Positions 1-10,201 of a stretch of DNA of 64,000 nt are shown here, one piece after another. Origin of the DNA: Solenopsis invicta (taxonomy: Eukaryota; Arthropoda; Insecta; Hymenoptera; Formicidae); the NCBI RefSeq assembly GCF_016802725.1, contig NC_052671.1:19265231-19329230 (forward strand), in the 5' to 3' direction. The number at the start of each line of letters is the position of its first letter. Position 1 is the first letter of the stretch. The notes under the pieces were generated by a model. It ran no database searches and was not told where the DNA came from. It worked only from the letters and a program-made list of their open reading frames with translations. Both the position numbers and the translations under genes were made by a program.

Positions 1-1014
1 GTTAACAACGTCAAGAAGATCTGTAACACTTGTGAAATCTGCATAAAAAATAAGTCAAGAAGAGGGTCTAGATATGGATTGATGTCACACCTAGGTCCGG
101 CAAAATACTCTTTTGAAATTGTATCCATTGACACTGTGAGAGGTTTTAGTAGATCTCGCTCAACAAAAAAATATTTACACCTTTTAGTGGACCATTTTAC
201 GAGATATGCATATATTTCAACATCAAAAAATCAAAACTCAAATGATTTCATCAAGCTAATCAAACAGGTGATGCAAGGTTATAAAATCAGCATGGTATTA
301 ACGGATCAGTACCCTGGAATAAATTCGAAAGAAGTTAAAGACTTCCTAAGAAAAGAAAACATCACAATGGTGTTCACGGTTGTTGACACACCATTTTCAA
401 ATGGTCTTAATGAAAAGCTAAACCAAACATTGGTTAATAAAATACGATACAAAATTAATGAAAGTGAGAAAAAGATTGCATGGACAACTATTGCACAAAA
501 ATGTGTAGAATCCTATAACAAAACAGAACACACAATCACAAAGTTTTCCTCAAAATATCTATTAGAGGGCGAAAATGTTAATATTCTACCACAGGAACTA
601 AAATCTACGTGTACAAACAAAGATTTAAAAAAAGACAGAAAATTAGCTTTGAAAAATACTTTAAAATCACATGACTATAACAAGAAAAGATTCGATGTGC
701 ACCGAAAAAAATTAAAATTGAACGTTGGAGATCTAGCATATGTGGAAAATGGAAACCGACTAAATAGGAAGAAGTTAGATAAATTAAGAATTGGACCATA
801 CAAAATAATAAAGAAGATTTCCAATTCTATTTACGAAGCTGACACTGGACATAAAAAGACGGAATCGAACCTTTTCCATATTACGAAACTAATCCCAGTG
901 ATGGATGATTCCGGAACAATTACCCATGTTACGATGCATAATTGTTCTGTTCCCGGGGGAGGAGATGTAAAGAAAACCACGACACAAAGATACCGGTGTC
1001 GACACTTCTCTTAA
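1..1014 (+). CDS. Gypsy-type integrase, 3' end of a pol gene (5' cut by window)
   Basis: The frame is open from base 1, so the gene starts before the window. Seen: a CxxCxxC cluster at codons 8-14 (tail of the integrase zinc-binding region), then an integrase core with Asp at codon 44 (SIDTV), Asp at codon 102 (LTDQYP) and Glu at codon 138 (GLNEKLNQT). The last two are 35 residues apart, the D,D-35-E spacing of retroviral-type integrases. The C-terminal part holds a basic segment and a GPYKIIKK stretch typical of the Gypsy integrase C-terminal domain. The core has no stop codon, so it may be a fairly recent copy. The family within Gypsy is not resolved. A short unassigned 3' stretch follows to the LINE insertion. 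Confidence 0.75.
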   Translation, partial: VNNVKKICNTCEICIKNKSRRGSRYGLMSHLGPAKYSFEIVSIDTVRGFSRSRSTKKYLHLLVDHFTRYAYISTSKNQNSNDFIKLIKQVMQGYKISMVLTDQYPGINSKEVKDFLRKENITMVFTVVDTPFSNGLNEKLNQTLVNKIRYKINESEKKIAWTTIAQKCVESYNKTEHTITKFSSKYLLEGENVNILPQELKSTCTNKDLKKDRKLALKNTLKSHDYNKKRFDVHRKKLKLNVGDLAYVENGNRLNRKKLDKLRIGPYKIIKKISNSIYEADTGHKKTESNLFHITKLIPVMDDSGTITHVTMHNCSVPGGGDVKKTTTQRYRCRHFS

Positions 1015-1134
1015 AGATTTGAAATTGCTACGTTACCGATAGAGGGACTAAACGAGAAAGTTCGAGTAGGAGACAGAAGATCGAATAAAGAGAAGCACGT
1101 GGTTTTGAAAGTGCAGAAAATTAGTTTAAAGAAA
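1015..1134. other. Non-coding 3' flank of the integrase element
   Basis: Purine-rich sequence after the integrase stop, probably the 3' untranslated region or LTR start of the same LTR element. It is interrupted at 1135-1151 by the target duplication of the LINE and resumes at 6087. No LTR boundary or second LTR could be recognised. Confidence 0.35.
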
Positions 1135-1151
1135 CTCTTAAAGAGAACATA
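1135..1151. repeat. Target-site duplication of the LINE, left copy
   Basis: The 17-bp sequence CTCTTAAAGAGAACATA occurs here and again at 6070-6086, exactly bracketing the minus-strand LINE. Identical 17-bp flanks are the expected product of target-primed reverse transcription. Confidence 0.9.
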
Positions 1152-1381
1152 GATAGATAATTTTATTGCCTCTTCTTAGGGTTACATCTCCGTACAGTCC
1201 GTACAAATATTCCTTACCGACTATCTTACTTAACTACAACTAGGACGCTGCAATCTATACTTATATCTATCCTATTTCTCCTAATATTTACACACACACA
1301 CGCGCCGCTGTCCTACCTAACCTAACGGGACCTCCGCTTCCGGTGTTTCTTTGAGTCCTCTTCAATCATCCCTTCTTCCAC

Positions 1382-4300
1382 TCACTCATTTGAATCTTCC
1401 ACCACACATTCCTCCACCCCCACCCTCTCCTCATGCCCATTCCCTCCCCTCCATACTTCTAACCTCTTCAGCCATTCTTCTCCCTCCCCATCCTCACCCA
1501 GCACAATCCCCCTCATCTCCTGCCATCCCTTCCCATTCCCCCAGCTCACACATTCCTCCCACACATGCTCCCACGTTTCATTCATTCGTTCACACATCCT
1601 GCATCTCTTACGCTCATCCTCCTCCCAGTGTCTGCTTCCCTTCATCCCCTCCCCTAACCTAAATCTTGCCACCCTTTTCCACCTACTCTCTCCCCACCCT
1701 TTCTTTAAATACCCCGGAATTCCCTCCCCCTTAATCCATTTATACTCCCTATTACCCTTCGTCTTCATTATTCTCTCCCATCTTTCCTCCCTCTGCATCT
1801 CTCTCTCCCTCTTAATCAGACCTTCCATATTACTCCCCATTATATCCCCTCCATCCCCTCCCACTCCTCTCATCCCAAAGAATCCCCTTCTTTCCTCCTC
1901 CCATTCTGATATACTTTTCTTTCCTCTACTTCTTGCTTTCACTTCCTCCCAACACCTCTTTGCTAGCTCGCTTCCCCTTCCTTCCTCCAATCTTTTTTCA
2001 AACCCTATTGCCCTTATTCCCGCCCTTTCTCTTAACTTTCCTCTCTGTATTTCTTCTCTTACCATGTACCGGAGTCCCCCAATTTACCCCCATCACCCAT
2101 TTCAGGAATCTTTCTTGTAGTCTTTCCAGTGCTTCCCTCTCCTTCCATCTCCATATTTCCACCCCATAACCTATCACCGGCCATACCAGCATGTCAAATA
2201 ACCAACACAGTCTACCCCAGTCCCCTTTAAACCTTCTTTTCCCAATTCCCCATACTTTTCCCATTATTGCTGCTCCTTTCCTTAACCTTTCCCTCACTTG
2301 TGCCTCCTGCCCTCCATTGCCTTGCACTACGTAGCCCAAATAGAAGAATTCTTTTACCTCCTCTATTGCTTTTCCTTTCCATCTCCAATTCACTTTCCTT
2401 TTCCTCCCCCCCCCCTTCCTGAACCTCATTATCCTCGTCTTGCCCACATTAAGTTCCAAACCTTTTCCATCTAAGTATCTCTCCAACCTAACCAGAATGC
2501 TTCTCATGTCGTCCTCCTCCTCCGCCAACAGTACCATATCGTCTGCATAAGACAATGAGTACACTCTTTCTTCCCCCAGTTTCACTCCCCCCCATCCACC
2601 CCTTCTCATCACTTGCTCCAGGTCCGCCGTTAACAAGTTGAATAGGGTCGGACTCAGGGGACACCCCTGTCTCACCCCCCTACCCGTCCAGAAACACTCT
2701 CCGAGATTTTCTCCTATTCTCACGCGGTTTCTTGTTTCCCTGAGCATCCCCTCACACCTTATCACCAGCCCCTCTCTAATCCCTCTATCCCTCATTGCCT
2801 TTGCTAATATCCCTCTGTCCACACTATCAAATGCGGCTCTTAGATCCACAAAGAGCGCGACCATTTTACCTCCCGGCTTGCTGACCTGCCTGTTTATTAG
2901 ATAGTTTAGCACGTAGACGTTATCAATTGTCCCTAAACCCTTTCTGAACCCGGTTTAGTTCTGCGGAATCAACCCTTTTTCTTCTACCTCTACCTTCAAC
3001 CTGTTTGCTAGCACCGTCGCATACACTTTGTACAGCGACGACGTCAGCGACACTCCTCTGTACTCCTCCACGTTTATCCCCTCCCCCTTTTTCACGATCG
3101 GGACGATCACCCCATCACTCCACTCCTCAATCCATCCTTCGCCCCTCCAGATCCTGTCACATATTTTCCAAACCCATCACTCCATTTTCTCCCCCCCCGT
3201 ATTTCCACACTTCAGCCGGAATCCCATCCGCCCCTGCTGCTTTTTTATTCTTCATTCCCGATAGTACTCTTTTAATCTCTTCGCGTGTTAACCCCTCCTC
3301 CTAGTCTCCTCCCCTTCCCCTTTCCGCGCCTCTTCTTACTCTCCCATTTACTCCCCCCAACAAGTCCCTGAAATACTTATTCCATTCCTCCATTTTAATA
3401 CCCTCATTCACTCTTTTTCTCCCCCTAGTCTTACCTACCATTTCCCACACCTGGTTTTCCGTTTTTATCTTCCTCAACTCTTTTTCCCACTTCTCATTCT
3501 CCTCCTTCTTCTTTCTCTCCATCAGCTTTCTATACTCTAGCCTTTCCTTTTTGTACTACTGTCTATCCCCCTCCCCTTCTCTCCACCTCCTCAGTGCCCT
3601 TCTCACCTCTTTTTTCTTTATCCTACATTCCTCGTCCCACCAGCCACTTCTAACTATCCCCCCTTTCTCTTTATTGCCCCTCTTCAAAATCTCCAATACC
3701 AGTTCTTTAATTTCCTCCCACACTCTCTCCACCTCCCCATCGCCTACTGGTAGCTCTCCTAACGCCTCTCTAAAATCTTCTATTCCCTTCTCCGACCATA
3801 CCCATCTTCTTCTGGTACCTCCCCCTCCTCTTTCGAGTTGATTCCCCTCGTTCCCTCCGATCCACACCACCAGGGGATGGTGATCGGAATCCACACAATC
3901 TCCTATCTCCATTCTATTCACCATTTCCTTGGTCTCCACACTTCCCATCACATAATCTATAACTGATTCCCCCCTTCCCCCAGTAAAAGTCCACTCTCCC
4001 TGCCTGTCCCCTTCTATATTCCCATTAAAAATTGCCCACCCCACCTCCTCTATCCTTCCTACCAACACTCTCCCTTCCTTGTTCATCTTCTTGTCCTTTG
4101 ACCTTCTTCTCCCCCCTTCCTCCTTCCAATTCTGTTCGTCTACTCCCCCACCATCCTCTCCAGTTCTGGCATTGAAATCTCCACCTATTAGAGTCCTCAC
4201 TCCATCTCCCTCCTCCATCCATTCCTTCATACACTCCAATTTTTTTCCCATATCCCCATTAATATATACCCCCACTAATCTCCATTTTTCTTTGTTCATT

Positions 4301-4620
4301 TCCACTATCACCTCCACCATTCCTTCTTCTTTCCCCGCTTCCACTTTTCTCACTTCTATCCCCTTCCTAATTCCCAGGACCATACTCCCTTTTGCTCTTC
4401 CTTTTTTATTCTTTCTTTTCGCTACCTGCACTTCCCATCTGTATCTCCTTGGAAAGAAATCCCTTGCTCTCATCCACCCCCTTTCATCTAACCACGTCTC
4501 GCTCATTATAATTATATCCCATTTCTTAACCTCCATCCAAAAATCTTCCCTTTTGTTGGCTATCCCTGCTACGTTCCAAAATGCTACTTTATAACTTCCA
4601 TTCCCTCTCCCCTCTGCTGT
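1382..4620 (-). pseudogene. LINE ORF2: AP endonuclease + reverse transcriptase, broken
   Basis: Read from high to low coordinates. The endonuclease domain (about 4610-3850) shows SETWL, GGDFNARTG, VIDYVM and SDHHPLVVW, the conserved APE motifs. The reverse transcriptase (about 3250-2080) shows VDLRAAFDSVD, RQGCPLSPTLFN and the catalytic SYADDMVLL. The C-terminus has a CxxC-x8-HxxxxC motif (CRMCERMNETWEHVWEEC), a usual LINE ORF2 tail. Breaks seen: in-frame stops near 3556, 3301 and 2956, a frameshift between about 3195 (C8 run) and 2912, and another near 2070. ORF2 encodes the nicking and copying enzyme of the element. This copy cannot make a full protein. The apparent Met at 4536 lies inside the domain; readable endonuclease sequence starts upstream of it. 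Confidence 0.88.
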
Positions 4621-4661
4621 CTGCCGTTCCTCTTTCTCCTCACTCTCCTCTCCTACACGCT

Positions 4662-5710
4662 CTACTGCTCTCCTTTTCCTCCTCCCCCCTTCGTCCCCCT
4701 CTCCTCTCCTCCTTCCCGCCGCTCACTTGATCCCTCCACTGTAGCTCGTCTCTCCCCTCCCCTTCTCAATTCTCCACTCTCTTCATCCCAAGACCACAAT
4801 TCCCCTCCAATCCACGCCCCCTTTTGCCCGATTCTCATCCTGTTCCCTTTCCATCCTCTTTCTGAAGCCACTCTCCTCGCCTTCCAATTAATCCTCCTTT
4901 CCTCCCCCGTTAAATCCTCTTCTATCCATACCTCCTTCCCTTTTAGTCTCCACTTATTTAACCTCCCTCTTACAATCTTCGGTTACCGTCTTCACTATCA
5001 CCATCTCCCCCCTCTCTCTTCTACCTCCCTCTACTTTCCTAACTTCCTCCACTTTTCCCTCCACTCGTATCCCTAATACTTTAATTATCCCTTCCACTCT
5101 TTCCTTCAAACTCCCTTCCCCTCCTTTCAACCCCTTTACTATCAAGCTTCGCTTTCTGTCCCCCCTCTCCTTCATTTCCGATCTTCTCTCTAATTTTTTA
5201 ACTCTTTCTTTCCACTCCTCTACCTCCCTGTCTCCCCTGAGACCTCCTCCCTCCCTCTCCACCTCTCCCTTGCTTCCTCTCTTATCCTCTTTCTTTCCTA
5301 TCTTTAAACCTTCTACTTCCTTCTCCATCTTCATTATTCTTCTCTTTAAGTCCTCTCTCTCTTTATTCCATCTTTCCTCTCTGACCTTAAAATCGTCCTT
5401 CATCCTTTCTACCTCCATCCTCATCGCCTCTTTTTGTCCCTCCGCCTCTTTCCTTATTTCCTCTCTCACCCCTCCTAAACCCTCTCTTATTTCTTTTCTG
5501 ATTTCCTGTAGCATCTCCTTCATCTCATCCCTCACCCCCCTTCCCTCCGGTGACCTGGTTGTCTTGTGGCTACGCTTAAAATCTCCCCCCTTCTTCCTGC
5601 GACTCTTTTCCCAACATCTCCCTTTTCCTCTTTCCGCTTTCTATCGCGCTCTCCCCTACGCTATCACTTCTCTCCCTACCGAGCTTCATCGTACGCGTGT
5701 ACTTCTCCAT
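4662..5710 (-). pseudogene. LINE ORF1: coiled-coil nucleic-acid chaperone, frameshifted
   Basis: The first readable Met in the family-like position is at 5710. The protein is highly charged, with a long heptad-rich Lys/Glu/Arg region (about 5535-5200) predicted to form a coiled coil, then an RRM-like region (RKRSLIVKGLKGG) and a C-terminal region rich in Trp and charged residues. Two single-base frameshifts break it: one in a G6 run near 5584-5589 and one near 4962 (a GTTAAATAA context). ORF1 proteins of LINEs trimerise and coat the RNA. The indels lie in or near homopolymers, so an assembly error cannot be excluded for either one. Confidence 0.7.
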
Positions 5711-6069
5711 CCTGCCCTCTACACTCTCTACCAGCGACACTCTTTCGCTCGTCGCCTCTCTATATCCTTCCACGTTCCACGCTATAGTTACTCTCTTCGC
5801 GCGCTCTCTAGTTGCTCTCTCCCCCCCTGCCACCCCTCGCATTGGCCGTCTACCTAACCTCACTCCTCCGTCTCTCACTCGCTTATTTTTCCCAGACTCT
5901 CTCTCTCTCCCTCCACCTCCCCTCACTCCCACGCACTCCTCTCGCTCTCCCCTCGCTTCTCTCGCCCACACACTCCCTCCACCTCACTCTCTCACACAGC
6001 AAACGCACCTTATACTCCACTAACTAACACTCCGAGCTCTCTCTCCAATATCGCCGGAAACGGAAGTCC
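5711..6069 (-). promoter_or_regulatory. LINE 5' untranslated / internal promoter region
   Basis: Region between the 5' end of the LINE (6069) and the likely ORF1 start. It is strongly polypyrimidine on the plus strand (CTCTC-rich). LINEs of this type initiate from internal promoters here, but no specific motif was recognised; role is inferred from position only. Confidence 0.35.
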
Positions 6070-6086
6070 CTCTTAAAGAGAACATA
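6070..6086. repeat. Target-site duplication of the LINE, right copy
   Basis: Identical to 1135-1151 (CTCTTAAAGAGAACATA). Confidence 0.9.
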
Positions 6087-6164
6087 CCGGAGGTAAAAGC
6101 TTTAAATGTTGTTTCTTTTGTTTTCACAGATATGATTTAATGAAATTTATCTAGGAAGTAACTT

Positions 6165-7183
6165 CCCTGCCTGCACCGGACGTAACAGAGACGTGCTGTT
6201 TTGATTACAAAGTCGCAGAAAATATGATACGTCTTGTGCACGTCGCTGCGACGTAACTAAATAATTTGAATGTTTTAATTAGTTAGCTGTTTGTTGAATT
6301 TTCTTTTGTATTATGACTTATATTTTAAAGATAAATAACATTTCACTTTTTAAAAATGATGTTTTTCATTTAATGTAATTAAATTTAACACGTAATTGTG
6401 AAAACGTTATGTAGAGTAATGTACAGTTGGGAAATACTATCGTGGTATCCGGCTATCCGGTAAAAATCACTATCCGATCTCCCATCTCTCATAATAATTT
6501 CCTTAACCATGCAATTGTAGTCACAAATACTTTTTCCTCTGCGTATAGTAGTACACGAAACCGTCACTAGATGGCTGTTATGGCGTTTTCTCGTAAGAAA
6601 GAAAACTCGTAAATGGTATAAAAGGCGGAGCATTATAAGATTTTTCACCGATGTTTTATTAGAGTAGAATAATTTTTCTGATGAATTTCCTTGAAAATGA
6701 AATCAAGTGGAAGATGTTTAATTACTATATGAATAAAACTAACCTTTTTAAACTTCCAATATTTGGAACCATATAAACATAATAGATGTAATTATACATA
6801 AAAAGTAGAATATTATAATTCAGAATTACTATAATTTATAGATCGCACCAAAAACCACTATAAATTACAGTTGAATTATGCAATCATTCTCTTCTTTCAG
6901 TGTAAAATTATTATACATTTTAGCAAGTATTTTACGTACATAATGCAGTAAAAACCAATCTTAATTTTTCAAAATTGGTCGATAATTTTCAGGTCACAAT
7001 TAGTGCATAAGTCACAAAATACACGTCATTACAACGTCGCTGTCACCAGAAATGGGGATGTTAGTTACGCCTCCACGACGTCTCAATTACGTTTCGAACA
7101 CCAGTTGAGACGTCGCTGAGACGTAACATGCGACGAGTTAGCACGTCACAGCGACGTGCTTGTTACGTTTGGTGCAGGCAGGG
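6165..7183. mobile_element. Non-autonomous inverted-repeat DNA element (~1 kb)
   Basis: Begins CCCTGCCTGCACC and ends with its reverse complement GGTGCAGGCAGGG. The similarity continues inwards through ACGTAACA and ACGTGCT-like blocks, giving imperfect terminal inverted repeats of about 30 bp. Both subterminal zones are packed with ACGTCGCTG / GACGTAAC motifs in both orientations. The centre is AT rich and has no convincing ORF. The target duplication is unclear (only T-rich flanks match), so the superfamily is not assigned. Confidence 0.6.
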
Positions 7184-7269
7184 TTTGTACATAGTGTAAA
7201 TAGAACTTTTGTTTTCACAGAAAAACGCAATTAAGTTTTTATCTTAACCTTCCAATCTCCCAATTGGAT

Positions 7270-7300
7270 AAATAAAAACTCATTACACATACATACATAC

Positions 7301-7341
<41 letters not shown>
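7270..7341. repeat. CATA/TA microsatellite
   Basis: A run of ACATACATACAT passing into (TA)n immediately left of the mariner-like element. TA-rich sequence is the target of Tc1/mariner insertion. Confidence 0.8.
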
Positions 7342-7344
<3 letters not shown>

Positions 7345-7641
7345 GGTGTTTCAGACCACCCGTACACCCCTTTTCTCTTCGCAGGATTAGGACCAATCAA
7401 AAATATGTTCAGACGAAAGTTGTAGAGTTTCAAAAGATCTATTCAATGATCTTATCAGTTTGACCTTGGATGGCGTCGCCAAGGTCAGATCGAAATCACA
7501 TTAAGTTTTTTAAATGGAACACCCTATTTTTGATTCCAGAATCTAATAGCTGGTGTCAAGACCTTTCCAAAACACTATAAGAATGTTTATTTTCGTTGAC
7601 TACTTTCCGAGTTGTGCGGCTTGAAAGTTACACTACCGCCA
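7342..7641 (+). repeat. Left terminal inverted repeat of the DD41D element
   Basis: Matches the reverse complement of 9630-9929 with only scattered differences. Similarity stops after the CACTACCGCCA block. Confidence 0.88.
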
Positions 7642-7900
7642 GCATCAGCATTACTCAAGATGTACCATGTGGTGGTTACTTAGTCGGATTTAATCTTGTG
7701 TGTGGGTGTGTGCATACGTGCATGCGTATGTGTATGGGGGAGGAAAAGGGGAGTCAAAGTTTTATGTACTCTGCTTTTGTTTATTAACTGGATTGATTAT
7801 GTTTGATGATCAATCATGTCCAGATTGACTGTATGCATTTTCCCGTGCTTAGCATTATCCAGAATGAACGACGTGGACGTGACGAGAATTTCATCCCATT

Positions 7901-8105
7901 GGGGTGCTTGATTCACGTGAGTCCCCTTGCCTCTCACGTTTGTGGTGCTTGATTCACGTGCGTCCCCTTGCCTCTCACGTTTGGGGTGCTTGATTCACGT
8001 GAGTCCCCTTGCCTCTCACGTTTGGGGTGCTTGATTCACGTGAGTCCCCTTGCCTTTCACGTTTGGGGTGCTTGATTCACGTGAGTCCCCTTGCCTCTCA
8101 CGTTC
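7901..8105 (+). repeat. 41-bp minisatellite, 5 copies
   Basis: Five head-to-tail copies of a 41-bp unit starting GGGGTGCTTGATTCACGTG, differing by single bases (for example GTGG in copy 2, CCTTTC in copy 4). Each unit carries CACGTG, an E-box palindrome, and CTCACG. It lies inside the transposon, 3' of the transposase gene. Confidence 0.95.
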
Positions 8106-8129
8106 GGGAATGAATGAGTGTATGTTTTG

Positions 8130-9192
8130 TTAAGCGACTAAATGTTCAAAGTGAGCACCATTCTCTGCGATGCAAGCATCAACTCTATTTTGAAAATCAT
8201 TGGTTGCTCGAAGAATTTCCTCGGCACGTAAGGATCGAATTGCTTCACTTATTCTACGAATCATATTATCCCTCGTAGTCGGACGTTCATGATAGACCAA
8301 GTTTTTTATCCTTCCCCAGAAATAATAATCAAGGACGGTGAGATCTGGTGATCGGGGTGGATAATTGATTGGACCGTATTTGCCTATCCACTTGTCGGGG
8401 AACATAGTATTTAATGCCGCACGAGCAACTTTCGATGTATGAGACGGACATGCATCTTGTTGGAACCACATGTTCAGGCGCAATTGCAGAGGAATATTTT
8501 CTAGTAAGACAGGAAGATCTGTCATTATCAAGGCGGAATATCTATCACCGTTTAGATTTTCGTCAAAGAAAACAGGACCTATGATTTGACTTCCAATAAT
8601 TCCAGACCAAACATTGACTTTCCCAAATGGTTTGATGATCTACTTCTCTCAACCAGTGAGGATTATTTTGTGCCCAATAACGAGAGTTCCAAGTATTAAC
8701 AGATCCATCACTTTTAAGTGTACATTCGTCAGAAAATAAAATTTTCAAGTGGAAATCAAGTGGTTGCTGTCTTATAAAGTTGCAAAATACAAGTCTCTGT
8801 CTAATATCGTTATAATTCAACGCTTGATGAACAGACATTCTGTAAGGGTGAAATTTGTTATTTTTTAGAATGCGCCAAACACTGATTTTACTAACACCAG
8901 AATCTTGTTCTCGTCGTCTTAAAGAATCATAAGGGTTCAATTCTGTCGATGCAAGAATTTCCACTGTTCTTTCATCCATAATCCGACGACGAATTTGTGT
9001 ACATTTGTTATGTTGAGGCTGAACGACACCTTTAATTTTGATTCGTTTAGCCAAACGTGAAAAAACATTTCGCGAGTGAGGAGTCCGATCAGGATAACGT
9101 TCCCGCCACAATCTTTCCGCTGCAATGAATGTACCTCGACACTCACCTAAAATTAGCAGCATATCATATGCTTCTTCATTGGAATAGGACAT
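8130..9192 (-). pseudogene. DD41D mariner-like transposase, one frameshift
   Basis: The N-terminal part (residues about 5-60) has the helix-turn-helix region seen in DUF4817-type insect transposases (EAYDMLLILGECRGTF). The catalytic Asp residues are D155 (LFSDECTL), the Asp of FQQDACPSH, and the Asp of DLTVLDYYFWG. The last two are separated by 41 residues, i.e. DD41D as in rosa-like elements rather than DD34E or DD34D. A single frame change near 8636-8640 splits the gene; both halves are otherwise open. Function in an intact copy: cut-and-paste transposition at TA. The start ATG at 9192 (MSYSNEEAY) fits the domain start. Confidence 0.85.
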
Positions 9193-9629
9193 GGCTAAAT
9201 AAACCTAGACTAATAAAGAGGGTCGGATTTTTGTTGCGCGATTGATACTGATATGACGGTTATTGAAGACGTAGGTGACAAGTTTGAGAGAGTTATTGTC
9301 ACTCGTGTTGAGTTGAGTCACAATAGCGTTGTGGTGAATACATCTCTACTACATCCTATGCAAATAACAATATGTATAAAATCACGAGTTAGACATCGTT
9401 ACGCAGAAAGCCGCGCTCGTTATTGCTCGTGTGCTACCGTTAAAGTAATAATGTAATTACATAATATTATGACATACATATGTATGTGACTATCTACGGT
9501 TGCGACAGCTAACTTTCACGATTTTTCATGATCTGTTTTTGTTGGACCGGCTCGCGTGTTTACTTTCTTTGTGTCGGCTGCACGGCTTTCTGCGTAACGC
9601 GTGATTTTATATTGTTATTTACATGGTGT

Positions 9630-9929
9630 TGGCGGTAGTGTAACTTTCAAGCCGCACAACTCGGAAAGTAGTCAACGAAAATAAACTTTCTTGTAGTGTT
9701 TTGAATAGGTCTTGACACCAGCTATTAGATTCTGGAATCAAAAATAGGGTGTTTCATTTAAAAAACTTAATGTGATTTCGATCTGACCTTGGCGACGCCA
9801 TCCAAGGTCAAACTGATAAGATCGTTGAATAGATCTTTTGAAACCCTATAACTTTCGTCTGAACATATTTTTGATTGGTCCTAATCCTGCGAAGAAAAAA
9901 GGGGTGTACGGGTGGTCTGAAACACCCTG
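9630..9929 (-). repeat. Right terminal inverted repeat of the DD41D element
   Basis: Inverted copy of 7342-7641, ending in ...CTGAAACACCCTG followed by TA. Confidence 0.88.
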
Positions 9930-9938
9930 TATATATAT

Positions 9939-10060
9939 ACGCGTATCACCGCGCGCAAAGACCGTCCGCCGGTCGCCGAGACGTAGGCAGCCGCGCCTAC
10001 AGCCGCGGCTGCCTACGTCTCGGCGATCGGCGGGCGGTCTTTGCGCGCGGTGATACGCGT
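9939..10060. repeat. GC-rich near-perfect hairpin, 57-bp arms
   Basis: Arms 9939-9995 and 10004-10060 flank an 8-base loop (CCTACAGC). Only two positions differ between arms, and both would be G-U pairs in RNA, so a transcript would fold into one uninterrupted 57-bp stem. Base composition (about 65% GC) contrasts with the AT-rich flanks. Confidence 0.9.
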
Positions 10061-10193
10061 TTATTCGCAGACTTTATTAATTTTTTGTTTGTTAACTATG
10101 GCAAATATTAAAAAATGGTAAAGGACTTTTCTGTTCAGTTTTACTTGATCTATCAATCTACGAAACCACGGACGGTAGTTACCTGACACCCTG
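10061..10193. mobile_element. Right end of another mariner-type element (partial)
   Basis: AT-rich sequence ending GGTAGTTACCTGACACCCTG next to TATATATA. The ACACCCTG-TA end resembles the mariner-like terminus at 9929 but differs internally. No matching left end is visible, so this is a fragment, possibly together with the hairpin at 9939-10060. Confidence 0.35.
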
Positions 10194-10201
10194 TATATAT
10201 A

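Larger units (their letters stand above)
1152..6069 (-). mobile_element. Non-LTR retrotransposon (APE-type LINE), full-length but degraded
   Basis: A 4.9-kb insertion on the minus strand flanked by a 17-bp target duplication. It has ORF1 (coiled coil plus RNA-binding-like region) and ORF2 (AP endonuclease, reverse transcriptase, C-terminal Cys/His motif). The 3' end (low coordinates) finishes in a short TATCTATC-like tail after an AATAAA-like stretch. The plus strand is extremely C+T rich, so the element RNA is purine rich. Both ORFs are broken by single-base indels, several in homopolymers, and by nonsense codons. Clade is not certain; the APE plus YADD-type reverse transcriptase places it broadly with I/Jockey/R1-like elements. 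Confidence 0.88.
7342..9929 (-). mobile_element. Tc1/mariner superfamily DD41D transposon with 300-bp inverted repeats
   Basis: A 2588-bp element bounded by CAGGGTGTTTCAGACCACC and its reverse complement, flanked by TA on both sides. The terminal inverted repeats run over about 300 bp (7342-7641 and 9630-9929), far longer than the 20-30 bp of classical mariner. One transposase gene lies on the minus strand with a single frameshift. A 41-bp tandem repeat sits between the left repeat and the gene. A second imperfect inverted repeat occurs inside the right half (about 9362-9415 against 9575-9626). Confidence 0.9.

Noticed and set aside
1351..5857. Pro/Ser/Leu-rich plus-strand frames opposite the LINE
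   Set aside because: Antisense shadows of purine-rich LINE coding sequence.
7901..8105. Possible CRISPR-like array
   Set aside because: Units are contiguous with no unique spacers and the context is a eukaryotic transposon; it is a minisatellite.
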